A stretch of 64,000 bases of DNA. It comes from Nocardia pneumoniae NBRC 100136 (GTDB lineage Bacteria; Actinomycetota; Actinomycetes; Mycobacteriales; Mycobacteriaceae). This document shows positions 30,438 to 38,504 of the stretch, in pieces. Position 1 is the stretch's first letter. Each line of letters opens with the position of its first letter. The translations under genes and the position numbers were made by a program. The stretch spans positions 62,001 to 126,000 of the forward strand of contig NZ_BAGF01000056.1 of the NCBI RefSeq assembly GCF_000308755.1, written 5' to 3'. A model generated the notes under the pieces. The model did no database searches and had not been told where the DNA came from. It saw nothing but the letters and a program-made list of their open reading frames with translations.

Positions 30438-31162
30438 CGACACAGGAGGCGGCGGTCGTGACGAAAACGCCCGAGGCGGCGGCGACGAAGGTACTCGTGG
30501 TCGATGACGAACCGCAGATCGTGCGCGCGTTGCGGATCAATCTGTCGGTTCGCGGCTACGAGGTGATCACCGCGGCGACCGGCGCCGCCGCCCTGCGCGC
30601 GGCCGCCGACCGGCACCCGGACGTGGTGATCCTCGACCTCGGCCTACCCGACATGGACGGCATCGAGGTGCTCGCCGGGCTGCGCGGCTGGACCTCGGCG
30701 CCGGTGATCGTGCTGTCCGCGCGGACCGACTCGGCCGACAAGGTCGAGGCGCTGGACGCGGGCGCCGACGACTACGTCACCAAGCCGTTCGGCATGGACG
30801 AGCTGCTGGCGCGGCTGCGCGCGGCGGTCCGCCGCGGCGCCGCCGACGGCGACTCCTCGGCCCCCGTCGTGACGACCGCGTCGTTCACCGTCGACCTCGC
30901 CGCCAAGAAGGTGACCAAGCGGGGCGAGACCGTGCATCTGACGCCGACCGAGTGGGGCATGTTGGAGATGCTGGTGCGCAACCGGGGCAAGCTGGTCGGA
31001 CGCCGGGAACTGTTGCGGGAGGTGTGGGGCCCGTCCTACGCCACCGAGACGCACTATCTGCGGGTGTACCTGGCCCAATTGCGGCGCAAGCTGGAGGATG
31101 ATCCGTCGCATCCGAAGCACCTGCTCACGGAGGCGGGTATGGGGTACCGCTTCCAGGAGTAA
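30434..31162 (+). CDS. kdpE: Response regulator KdpE
   Basis: A 242-residue OmpR/PhoB-type regulator that activates kdpFABC. The receiver domain has acidic VVDDEP, the phosphorylated aspartate in VVILDLGLPDMDG, and the lysine in DDYVTKPFGMDEL. The winged-helix domain shows LTPTEWGMLEMLVRNRGKLV and ETHYLRVYLAQLRRKLEDDP. GTG 30434 overlaps the kdpD stop; a second GTG 13 codons in is an alternative, since the first residues (TTQEAAVVTKTPEAAAT) are poorly ordered. A small hairpin beyond the stop probably ends the transcript. Confidence 0.95.
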   Translation: MTTQEAAVVTKTPEAAATKVLVVDDEPQIVRALRINLSVRGYEVITAATGAAALRAAADRHPDVVILDLGLPDMDGIEVLAGLRGWTSAPVIVLSARTDSADKVEALDAGADDYVTKPFGMDELLARLRAAVRRGAADGDSSAPVVTTASFTVDLAAKKVTKRGETVHLTPTEWGMLEMLVRNRGKLVGRRELLREVWGPSYATETHYLRVYLAQLRRKLEDDPSHPKHLLTEAGMGYRFQE

Positions 31163-31198
31163 TCCCAGCCACCGCTCGGCTGCCTCCGGAATGGCAGA

Positions 31199-31220
31199 GC
31201 CTGGCGCGGCGTTGCCAGGC
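31199..31220 (+). terminator. Hairpin after kdpE
   Basis: GCCTGGC at 31199-31205 pairs with GCCAGGC at 31214-31220 (7-bp stem, 8-base loop). It sits in the 95-bp gap between kdpE and the osmC-type gene. No U-run follows. It may separate the kdpDE transcript from the next operon. Confidence 0.45.
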
Positions 31221-31257
31221 GCGAGCCGATTGCGACGAGAATGGCAGGATCGAACCC

Positions 31258-31725
31258 ATGGCTGAACAGACCGCTACCCCCGCCACCGCCACCGCGGCGC
31301 CGATCGAGCAAGGACCGACCACGCTGTGGGTCGAGCGCACTGGAACCAGGGCCTACACCGGCCGCAGCTCCCGCGGCGCCGAGGTCCTGATCGGTTCGCA
31401 GGGCGTTCCCGGTGTGTTCACCCCGGGCGAGCTGCTGAAGATCGCTTTGGCCGCCTGCTCGGGACTGAGCGCGGACTTCGCGCTGTCGCGCAAGCTCGGC
31501 GACAGCTTCGACGCCACCATCCGGGTCTCCGGCGACGCCGACCGGGAGAACGAGGTCTACCCGCACCTGGAGGAGGTGTTCGAGCTCGACCTCAGCGAAC
31601 TCGACGAGGAGGCGCGGGAACGGTTGCTGGTCACCGTGCAGCGCGCCATCGACAAGGTGTGCACGGTGGGCCGGACGCTGAAGGCGGGATCGAAGGTGAC
31701 GCTGTCGTTCGACATCGAGGCCTGA
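31258..31725 (+). CDS. OsmC-family peroxiredoxin-like protein
   Basis: A 155-residue OsmC/Ohr fold protein. The two family cysteines are in [17 protein letters not shown] and [14 protein letters not shown]. Ohr/OsmC proteins reduce organic hydroperoxides with these residues. The N-terminus is an alanine/threonine-rich leader of ~20 residues. It corresponds to mycobacterial Rv2923c, which lies next to acyP and smc. Here it is on the opposite strand to smc and overlaps the acyP start by 1 base, so the two are co-translated. Confidence 0.9.
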   Translation: MAEQTATPATATAAPIEQGPTTLWVERTGTRAYTGRSSRGAEVLIGSQGVPGVFTPGELLKIALAACSGLSADFALSRKLGDSFDATIRVSGDADRENEVYPHLEEVFELDLSELDEEARERLLVTVQRAIDKVCTVGRTLKAGSKVTLSFDIEA

Positions 31726-32003
31726 TGGACGGCGCCGTCCGGTTGAGCGCGTGGGTGCACGGCCTGGTGCAAGGCGTGGGATTCCGCTGGTGGACCCGCT
31801 CCCGCGCGCTCGAACTCGGGCTGGTCGGGCACGCGACCAATGCCCGCGACGGCCGGGTGCACGTGGTCGCGGAGGGTCCTCGGCCCGCCTGCGAGCGGTT
31901 GCTCGACCTCTTGCGTTCCGGCGATACACCTGGTCGGGTGCGGTTGGTTGTGGAAAGCTGGGAGCCCGCGCGGGGTGATTTGACGGGTTTCGAGGAGCGG
32001 TAG
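31725..32003 (+). CDS. acyP: Acylphosphatase
   Basis: A 92-residue enzyme hydrolysing carboxyl-phosphate bonds. The signature is [21 protein letters not shown] with the catalytic arginine at R21 and the catalytic asparagine in [13 protein letters not shown]. Usual length for the family. The start ATG overlaps the osmC-type stop (TGATG). In mycobacteria acyP lies next to smc; here the osmC-acyP pair has been moved and inverted relative to smc by the insertion of about 13 kb. Confidence 0.94.
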   Translation: MDGAVRLSAWVHGLVQGVGFRWWTRSRALELGLVGHATNARDGRVHVVAEGPRPACERLLDLLRSGDTPGRVRLVVESWEPARGDLTGFEER

Positions 32004-32034
32004 TGGTGATTCGGGCGACAAGGGGGGAGCAGCG

Positions 32035-32844
32035 GTGAGTACGCGGAATCCGGGTGACGGCAACCGTCGAGACGACGCCCAACCCGGGCGACCGGACGAG
32101 GATCGGCCGACGCCTGCCGCCACGCCCGAATCAGCCGACCAGCAAGAGCCGTCGACACCCCCGTCCGGCACGGACTGGGCGACGCCCGTATCCGCGCCGA
32201 GCGGCCCCGGGCAACCACCCGAGGTCGACTGGTCGACGCCGACTTCGGTGCCGCCGGGCACGGGGACCGGCCAGGAGCCCGCCGGTTCCGATCAGCAGCC
32301 AGCCGAACCCCAACAACGCCGAGGCTCTGTGCAGCGTCAGGAACCAGGCGTCACGCAGCCGCGACCGCCCACGGTGGCCGAGGCCCGAGCGAGAGACAAA
32401 GCGCGTAAGCGCGCCGAAGAAGCGCAGCGCGCGGCCGCGGCGGCCGAGGAAGCCAAGAAGCGCAAGCGCAAGCGGGTCATGATCGGCGGCGTCGCCATAG
32501 TCGGCGTCGCCGGACTGGTCGGCGGCGGCTACCTCGCCTACCGCGCCCTGGCCGCGCCGGACCGGGTGACGGCGCACTGCGTGAAGACCGAGAACGGCCA
32601 GGAGTTGGTGGTCGACGACTCCTACTGCGGTGAGGGCCGTCCCGGCTTCACCAGCGGACCGGGCCTGATCATCCTCGGCGGCGGACCGCAGTACCGCTAC
32701 TACTACGGCGGCACCGGCACCATCGGCAAACCACCGACCGGCGGCACCACGATCAAGCCGAAGGGCGCCGAGATCAAGACCAAGAGCGGGACCACGATCC
32801 AGCGCGGCGGGCTGGGCAGCAAGAGCACCGGCGGAGGGTCGTAG
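32035..32844 (+). CDS. YgiB-like single-pass membrane protein
   Basis: A 269-residue protein from GTG 32035 (GGGGGGAG upstream). Residues 1-113 are a Pro/Thr/Ser-rich disordered head. A basic Ala/Glu helix (EARARDKARKRAEEAQRA) runs to ~147, then one transmembrane helix (VMIGGVAIVGVAGLVGGGYL) at ~148-170. The exported part has C182 and C198 (VVDDSYCGEG), a Gly/Tyr stretch (GGGPQYRYYYGGTG) and the end TTIQRGGLGSKSTGGGS. The TT-x-RGG-x-GS tail resembles E. coli YgiB/YjfM (DUF1190). The next gene, a YgiC-type enzyme, starts directly at its stop, supporting that assignment. Function is unknown. Confidence 0.8.
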   Translation: MSTRNPGDGNRRDDAQPGRPDEDRPTPAATPESADQQEPSTPPSGTDWATPVSAPSGPGQPPEVDWSTPTSVPPGTGTGQEPAGSDQQPAEPQQRRGSVQRQEPGVTQPRPPTVAEARARDKARKRAEEAQRAAAAAEEAKKRKRKRVMIGGVAIVGVAGLVGGGYLAYRALAAPDRVTAHCVKTENGQELVVDDSYCGEGRPGFTSGPGLIILGGGPQYRYYYGGTGTIGKPPTGGTTIKPKGAEIKTKSGTTIQRGGLGSKSTGGGS

Positions 32845-34008
32845 ATGCGCCGCGTACGGGACACGCCCCGGCCGGGCTGGCAGCAGACCATCGAAAGCCA
32901 AGGCCTCGTCTACGGTTCCCCGGGACGGGACGCGAGCGGGCAGCCGCGGCCGTACTGGGACGAATCGGTCCATTACGAGTTCGAGATGGCCGAGATCCTC
33001 GCCTTGGAGGCCGATGTCGAACTGCTGCACTCGATGTGCCTGAACGCGGTCGAACACATCGTGCTCACCGAGCGGTTCGCCGATTTCGGCCTGCCCGAGT
33101 GGAGCTGGGGTCCGATCGCCGACTCCTGGAAACGCTCCGACCCGCACGTCTACGGGCGCTTCGACCTGCGCTATGACGCGCGCCGCCCGGCGAAACTGCT
33201 GGAGTACAACGCCGATACCCCGACCTCGCTGCTGGAGGCGGCGATCGTGCAGTGGCACTGGCTCACCGACCGCTACCCCGGCGGCGACCAGTGGAACTCG
33301 CTGCACGAGAAGCTCGTCGAGCGGTGGAGCGCGCTGCGTGACGTGCTGCCCACCCCGCAGCTGCATTTCACCTGGTCCGGCGCGGACGCCACGGGCGAGG
33401 ACAACGTCACGACGGCCTATATGCAGGAGACCGCGGCCGAGGCCGGGTTCGACACCATCGCGCTGCCGATCGAAGAGGTCGGGTTCGATTCGGAGCTGGA
33501 GCGTTTCGTCGACCTGGCCGAGGCGCCGATCGAGGCGGTCTTCAAGCTCTACCCCTGGGAATGGGTGCTCGACGACGAGTTCGGCAAGCGCGTCGTGGAC
33601 AGCCTGCCCCAGACCATGTGGATCGAACCGCTGTGGAAGACGCTGCTGAGCAACAAGGCGATCCTCGCGGTGCTGTGGGAGATGTACCCGGGCCACCCGA
33701 ATCTGCTGCCCGCCTACCTGGACCATCCGCATGAGCTGACCGAGTACATCCGCAAGCCCAAGCTCGGACGCGAGGGCGCGAACATGACCATCGTCGGCGC
33801 CGGTCTGGAAACCGCCACCGGCGGCGTCTACGGCGAAGAAGGCTACGTGTACCAATTGCTCGACCCGCTACCGGAATTCGACGACATGCGCCCGGTGCTC
33901 GGCGCGTGGATCGTCGGCGATACCGCGGCCGGTCTCGGCATCCGCGAAACCGCGGGACTGATCACCGACGACGGCTCCGCCTTCGTCCCGCACCGCATCA
34001 CCGACTGA
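32845..34008 (+). CDS. Glutathionylspermidine synthase-like ATP-grasp ligase (YgiC-type)
   Basis: A 387-residue ATP-grasp enzyme of the glutathionylspermidine synthase C-terminal domain family. Family marks are WELLEYNADTP-like KLLEYNADTPTSLLEAA, YGRFDLRYD, TAYMQETAAEAGFDT, LYPWEWVLDDEFG, LLSNKAILAVLWEMYPGH and the nucleotide-binding KPKLGREGANMTIV. It lacks the N-terminal amidase domain of E. coli Gsp, as YgiC and YjfC do. Actinobacteria of this type do not use glutathionylspermidine, so it probably ligates an amine to another carboxylate; the substrate is unknown. ATG 32845 immediately follows the stop of the YgiB-like gene. Confidence 0.9.
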   Translation: MRRVRDTPRPGWQQTIESQGLVYGSPGRDASGQPRPYWDESVHYEFEMAEILALEADVELLHSMCLNAVEHIVLTERFADFGLPEWSWGPIADSWKRSDPHVYGRFDLRYDARRPAKLLEYNADTPTSLLEAAIVQWHWLTDRYPGGDQWNSLHEKLVERWSALRDVLPTPQLHFTWSGADATGEDNVTTAYMQETAAEAGFDTIALPIEEVGFDSELERFVDLAEAPIEAVFKLYPWEWVLDDEFGKRVVDSLPQTMWIEPLWKTLLSNKAILAVLWEMYPGHPNLLPAYLDHPHELTEYIRKPKLGREGANMTIVGAGLETATGGVYGEEGYVYQLLDPLPEFDDMRPVLGAWIVGDTAAGLGIRETAGLITDDGSAFVPHRITD

Positions 34009-34073
34009 GCATCGCCACCCGACAAACACGAATCCGTCTCGACCGCAGGCCAACCCATTTCGGAAGGATCACA

Positions 34074-34529
34074 ATGACCGCAGTCGCCCTGGAATCGGGG
34101 TACTGGAGCTCGCTGGGCGAGGGTGTGGGAGCGATCATCCTCTACGCCCTCGTCGGTTTGGTGCTCATGCTCGTCGGCTTCTACGCCGTCGACCTGACCA
34201 CGCCGGGCAAGCTGCGCAGACTGGTGGTGGCGGGCAAGCCGAACGCCATCATCGTGACCGCCGCGGGCATGATCAGCATGGCGTTCATCGTCGTGTTCGC
34301 CATCTTCGCGGTGGGCGGCGGCGGCAAACTCTCCGAGGGCCTGATCGCGGCGCTGGTATTCGGCCTGGTGGGCATTGTCGCGCAGGTCATCTCGGTGCGG
34401 GTCATCGAGCGGGCGCTCGGGATCGATATCGGCGCCGCGTTGCACGCCGAGACCTACACCGCCGAGGTCCTCGTCGTGGCCGCCGCGCATTTCGCGCTCG
34501 GGCTGGTCGTCGCCTTCGCGATTCTGTAA
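34074..34529 (+). CDS. DUF350 membrane protein (YjfL-like)
   Basis: A 151-residue protein with four predicted membrane helices (AIILYALVGLVLMLVGFYAV, AIIVTAAGMISMAFIVVFAI, LIAALVFGLVGIVAQVISV and EVLVVAAAHFALGLVVAFAI). It belongs to the DUF350 family by the paired-helix pattern and the VDLTTPGKL stretch after helix 1. ATG 34074 has GGAAGGA 6 bases upstream. DUF350 genes are repeatedly found beside YgiC/YgiB genes (E. coli yjfL-yjfM-yjfC), which makes these three genes a single functional set. It lies 65 bp after the ligase gene. Confidence 0.85.
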   Translation: MTAVALESGYWSSLGEGVGAIILYALVGLVLMLVGFYAVDLTTPGKLRRLVVAGKPNAIIVTAAGMISMAFIVVFAIFAVGGGGKLSEGLIAALVFGLVGIVAQVISVRVIERALGIDIGAALHAETYTAEVLVVAAAHFALGLVVAFAIL

Positions 34530-34594
34530 CGATCACCGCAGGCGGAGGCCATCGCGGGGCAGGCTTGCCTACGCCGAGCGGTTTCGCCGGTGGG

Positions 34595-34783
34595 TCAGTT
34601 GTCGTCCAGGTGATCGAGGCAATACGCCGCCGCCGCGAGGTACTGGCGGCACTCCGGGCCGTGACCGGCGTGCACGCCGCGAATGAACAGCGCGCGGTCG
34701 AGGTCGAGATCGGTCGTGGGCTCCGCGGCGCAGTCCCGATGCTGCGTGCGCCACAGGTCCTGAGTGTCCAGCGATGTCTGCAT
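34595..34783 (-). CDS. Small conserved actinobacterial protein, 62 residues
   Basis: A 62-residue acidic protein with natural composition: WRTQHRDCAAEPTTDLDLDR, ALFIRGVHAGHGPECRQYLA and AAAYCLDHLDDN. Three cysteines and four histidines are present, but no known metal motif. Codon third positions are strongly G/C-rich. The ATG at 34783 has GGAGGTG 5 bases upstream. It converges with the DUF350 gene (65-bp gap). The function is unknown. Confidence 0.68.
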   Translation of the reverse strand: MQTSLDTQDLWRTQHRDCAAEPTTDLDLDRALFIRGVHAGHGPECRQYLAAAAYCLDHLDDN

Positions 34784-34881
34784 CGTGCACCTCCCATGCC
34801 TGCGTGTCAGTGCGAGAAGGCCTTGCCAACATCCTTACGCCGGAGGCATACCCCGTCGCGCCTCTCGGCAACCCGACCCGG

Positions 34882-37011
34882 TCATCGGGTCACCAATTGC
34901 CAGTCGTCGGGGAGGCGCGCCGCGGTGATCTGGGTTCCCTCCACCTCCAGGTCGACGGTGCTCGCGCCGAGACGCAACGCGCGCAGCGAAATCCTGCCCC
35001 ACCGCTGCGGGAGGTGCGGACGCACGCTGAGCGTCCGGGCCGGAACGTCCGGATCGAGCCCGAGAAACGCGCGCACCAGCAGCAGCGGCGCCGCGCTCGC
35101 CCACGCCTGCGGCGAACAGGACGTCGGATACGGCACCGGGGTGGCGAACCGCGACCGCGGGAAACCACAGAACAACTCCGGCAGCCGCCCGTCGAACACC
35201 GCTGCCGCGTCCAGCAATCCGGTGGCCAGCTGCGTCGCGAGTTCCACCGCCCCCGGAACGTGCTGGTACCGCAGCAGACCCGCCACCGCGATCGCCGTGT
35301 CGTGCGGCCAGACCGAGCCGCAGTGGTAGCTCATCGGGTTGTAGGCGCCCATGTTCGACGCCAAGGTGCGCAATCCGAACCCGGAGTCCATCTCCGCACC
35401 GCCCATATGCCGCACCAGTTCGGCCGCGTGCTCGTCACTGGCGATACCCGACCAGAGACAGTGCGCCGCATTGCTGGTCAGCGCGTCGACCTGCCGCTTG
35501 CCGCCGTCCAGCGCCACGGCGTACCAGCCGCGGTCGGGCAGCCAGAACTGCTCGGCGAACTTGCCACGCAACTCCTCGGCGCGCTCGTGCAGTTGGGCGG
35601 CCAGCCGCGGGTCGTCGAACGCGTCGGCCAAGTCGGCCCTGGCCAGCAGCGCCGCGTGCACGTATCCCTGCACCTCGCACAGAGCGATCGGCGCCTCGGC
35701 GATATGGCCGGAGGCGTCGTTGATTCCGTCGAAGCTGTCCTTCCACCCCTGATTGATCAGGCCGCGGTCGGTCGCGCGGCGGTACTCGACGAAACCGTCG
35801 CCGTCGCGGTCGCCGTAGTCGGTGATCCAGCGCAGCGCGGCGTCGGCGGCGGGCAGCAGTTGCCGAATCGCCTCGGGATCAGCGCCCCAGCGATGGCATT
35901 CGGCCAGCAGCATCACGAAGAGCGGTGTGGCGTCGGCGCTTCCGTAGTAGATGTTGCCGCCGAGTACCTGACCGCCCGCCGGGCCCCGGCGCATCTCGTG
36001 CATGATGCGTCCTGGCTCCTCCTCGGTGAGCGGGTTCACCTCCTGCCCTTGCAGTTCCGCCAGCTGCTGCAGCGTGCCCAGCGCGAGGTCGACTTCCAAG
36101 GGCAGCGCCATCCACGCGGTGAGCAGGCTGTCGCGACCGAACAGGGTCATGAACCACGGCGCGCCCGCGGCGACGAACGGGCGGGCGTCGCCGGATTCGT
36201 CGTGAATCTGCAACGCGCCCAAGTCGCTTTCGGTGCGGCGCAGCACCCGGGTGAGCACCGGATCGGAGGCGACGATATCGGTGGCGGTATCCCGCCATGC
36301 CTCGATCTTGCGGCCCGGCGCGCTGATTCCGTAGTGCTCGCCGGGGGCGATGGCCTGGAAGCGCTGATTGCCCACCGTGGGCTGGGCGATGATCTCGGTC
36401 TGCCAGCACTCGCCGACCGGCACGATCACTCGCCACAGCAGCGTGCCCGGCATCACCTGGGGCTCCACCGTCGCCGAGATCGAGATCCCGCGGGTGCGGT
36501 CGGCATGGTCGTGCAGCACCAGTTCGCCGTCGGCGACCGTCACGTCGGCCCTCGCGTGTCCCGCGCGGCCCTCCTTCACCGCGAACAGATCCACGAAATC
36601 GGCGTCCACGTGCAGCTCCAGCAGCACCGCCGTGGGCTCGCGGCCCATATTCTCCAAGGTGAGCAATTCGTGCATGCCATCGGCGACGATCCGTTCGCGC
36701 ACCACCAGCAGCGTGCTGTCGGCCAGGCCCGCCTGCGGCGGCCTGCGCAACACGAACCTGGCGGCGAACGCCTCCGGACTCAGCACCGAAAGCGACTCGG
36801 CGGGTTTGCCGTTGACCAGCAACTCCCAGCGGGACAGCACGCGCGCGTCGCGGAAGAACAACCCGTGCGGCTTGCCCGGTTCCACATCGCCGAGCCGGTT
36901 CGACAGGCAGAACGTGCCGCCCTCCACCAGGGTCACCGAACCGCACCCCCCGAACCCGGCCGGTTCACCGGAATTCAGGGGGGCGGGAGTCAATGGTGGG
37001 GTACCGGTCAC
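34882..37011 (-). CDS. Glycogen-debranching-type glycoside hydrolase
   Basis: A 709-residue protein with an N-terminal glycogen-debranching N domain (TLVEGGTFCLSNRLGDVEPG, GLFFRDARVLSRWELLVNG) at ~25-230 and a C-terminal (alpha/alpha)6 barrel with WFMTLFGRDSLLTAWMALPL, RRGPAGGQVLGGN, GLINQGWKDSFDGINDASGH and YHCGSVWPHDTAIAVAGLL. This matches the amylo-alpha-1,6-glucosidase-like proteins found in actinobacteria and cyanobacteria. The likely substrates are alpha-glucans. It overlaps the upstream glycosyltransferase gene by 4 bases, so the two form an operon. Confidence 0.9.
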   Translation of the reverse strand: MTGTPPLTPAPLNSGEPAGFGGCGSVTLVEGGTFCLSNRLGDVEPGKPHGLFFRDARVLSRWELLVNGKPAESLSVLSPEAFAARFVLRRPPQAGLADSTLLVVRERIVADGMHELLTLENMGREPTAVLLELHVDADFVDLFAVKEGRAGHARADVTVADGELVLHDHADRTRGISISATVEPQVMPGTLLWRVIVPVGECWQTEIIAQPTVGNQRFQAIAPGEHYGISAPGRKIEAWRDTATDIVASDPVLTRVLRRTESDLGALQIHDESGDARPFVAAGAPWFMTLFGRDSLLTAWMALPLEVDLALGTLQQLAELQGQEVNPLTEEEPGRIMHEMRRGPAGGQVLGGNIYYGSADATPLFVMLLAECHRWGADPEAIRQLLPAADAALRWITDYGDRDGDGFVEYRRATDRGLINQGWKDSFDGINDASGHIAEAPIALCEVQGYVHAALLARADLADAFDDPRLAAQLHERAEELRGKFAEQFWLPDRGWYAVALDGGKRQVDALTSNAAHCLWSGIASDEHAAELVRHMGGAEMDSGFGLRTLASNMGAYNPMSYHCGSVWPHDTAIAVAGLLRYQHVPGAVELATQLATGLLDAAAVFDGRLPELFCGFPRSRFATPVPYPTSCSPQAWASAAPLLLVRAFLGLDPDVPARTLSVRPHLPQRWGRISLRALRLGASTVDLEVEGTQITAARLPDDWQLVTR

Positions 37012-38228
37012 GCCAATCCGCTCGCGGCGATCCGGGCCGGCGCGGCAGCGGGCACGCCCGCGTCGATCGGCACGGCGCCGAACCGATTCTTGGACCGCAG
37101 CACCCGGCGATACACCTGCTCGTAGCCGAGGCCGAGGGTGTCGGAACCGAATTTCGCCTTCACGTGGGCCCGGCAGGCGAACGGGTCCATCGTCCGGACC
37201 TCCTCGATGGCCGCGGGCAACTCGGCGGGGTCGTCACAGATGCGGCCGGTCACGCCGTCGACGATCACCTCGGACACCGCCCCGCCGCGCAGCGCGACCA
37301 CCGGCGTGCCACAGACCATGGATTCGATCATCACCATGCCGAACGGTTCCTCCCAGCGAATCGGGAACAACAGGCAACGCGCATTGGCCAGTAGCTTACG
37401 CTTGGCCGTGGCGTCGGCGAGGCCGAATACGTGGTCGTTTTCGGTCAGCAGCGGCCGCACCTTCTCCTCGAAGTAGATCTGCTCGGGCCGCTCGCTGCAT
37501 TTGCCCGCGAGCACCAGCGGGATGCCCGCGGCGTGCGCTGCCTCCACCGCCAGGTGCGGGGCCTTGCACTCGCTGAACCGGCCGAGGAACAGCGCGTAGT
37601 CGTCCTTCTCGACGCGGAACGGCCAGTCGTCGACGTTCAGCGCATTGTGCACGCGCCCGGTCCAGTTCAGGCCCGCGGCGAGTTCGCGCTGCCGGTCGCT
37701 GATCGCGACCAGCGCCACCTCGTCGCCCAAATCCTGGTAGTAGCGGTAGATGTCGTCCTCGACCGGTCCGTGCACGGTCAGCACCGTGGGCAGGCCGAGA
37801 CGCTGGAAGACCGACGCGTTGAGCGGCCCGGCGAACGTGTGGTCGTGCACCAGGTCCACACCCGATGTGGCCGCGGCCTTCTCGATCGCGCGTCGCACCC
37901 GGATCGCGTGCACGACCTCGGGGAACGGCTCGCCGAGGCGCTCGGGCACGGCGCGATCCCACACCGGCACGAACTTGGCTTTGGTGCCCGGCTCCCCCGC
38001 CCCGAACAGGGTCACGTCGTGCCCACGCGCCACCAATGCGTCGACCAGATCGGCGACCACGGCCTCGACACCGCCGTATGCCTTGGGCGGCACGTCGAAA
38101 TACGGTGGCACGACCATCGCGATGCGGAACGGACCGCTGGAATGGTCTACCGACAGGTAATCGGACGACGCCATCGGCAGATCGGACAACGCCCTCTGCC
38201 CCGAAATCGGCACGGAAATCGCGCTCAT
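37008..38228 (-). CDS. GT4 family glycosyltransferase
   Basis: A 406-residue GT-B glycosyltransferase. The acceptor domain opens with FRIAMVVPPYFDVPPKAYGG, typical of GT4 with the glycine-rich loop. VDLVHDHTFAGPLN and VLTVHGPVEDD follow. The donor domain has ALFLGRFSECKAPHLAVEAA, LLFPIRWEEPFGMVMIESMV (the E-x7-E motif) and CGTPVVALRGGAVSEVI. ATG 38228 is chosen for its AAGGAGGG 3 bases away; the frame is open to 38351. It is the first gene of an operon with the debranching-type enzyme, pointing to synthesis and trimming of an alpha-glucan or glycoside. Confidence 0.9.
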   Translation of the reverse strand: MSAISVPISGQRALSDLPMASSDYLSVDHSSGPFRIAMVVPPYFDVPPKAYGGVEAVVADLVDALVARGHDVTLFGAGEPGTKAKFVPVWDRAVPERLGEPFPEVVHAIRVRRAIEKAAATSGVDLVHDHTFAGPLNASVFQRLGLPTVLTVHGPVEDDIYRYYQDLGDEVALVAISDRQRELAAGLNWTGRVHNALNVDDWPFRVEKDDYALFLGRFSECKAPHLAVEAAHAAGIPLVLAGKCSERPEQIYFEEKVRPLLTENDHVFGLADATAKRKLLANARCLLFPIRWEEPFGMVMIESMVCGTPVVALRGGAVSEVIVDGVTGRICDDPAELPAAIEEVRTMDPFACRAHVKAKFGSDTLGLGYEQVYRRVLRSKNRFGAVPIDAGVPAAAPARIAASGLA

Positions 38229-38504
38229 GACCCTCCTTCCAGGGACAACCAAGTAGCACTCGCATTCACCCAGCACTCGGAGTACCGGGCGCCGAACTGA
38301 ACTAAGTGGCCGCCGCGGCGGGGGTGAAGACCTTGCTGCACCGCCGTCCATGGGGCTTGGTTGGCCTGGTCACGCCCTCGGCATGATCAGGGGGGCCGTC
38401 TGGGAGGTACCTCAGACGCGCCGTTTCAAACCAATCGGGGTGACTAAAGTCAACGCAGTAGCAATTAATCCGCTATCAGTGGGTAGTCCGGTGGCCCCGA
38501 TTCG

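Noticed and set aside
27552-30443. A 963-codon minus-strand frame opposite kdpD
   Set aside because: KdpD motifs are complete on the plus strand. The antisense product is His/Arg/Gln-rich with no recognisable fold.
32035-34529. A glutathionylspermidine biosynthesis function for the ATP-grasp gene
   Set aside because: The amidase half is absent, and mycothiol-using actinobacteria generally lack glutathione, so the literal enzyme name is unlikely to describe the reaction.
37008-38351. Glycosyltransferase start at 38351
   Set aside because: ATG 38228 has a strong AAGGAGGG ribosome site. The upstream residues are unlike GT4 proteins.
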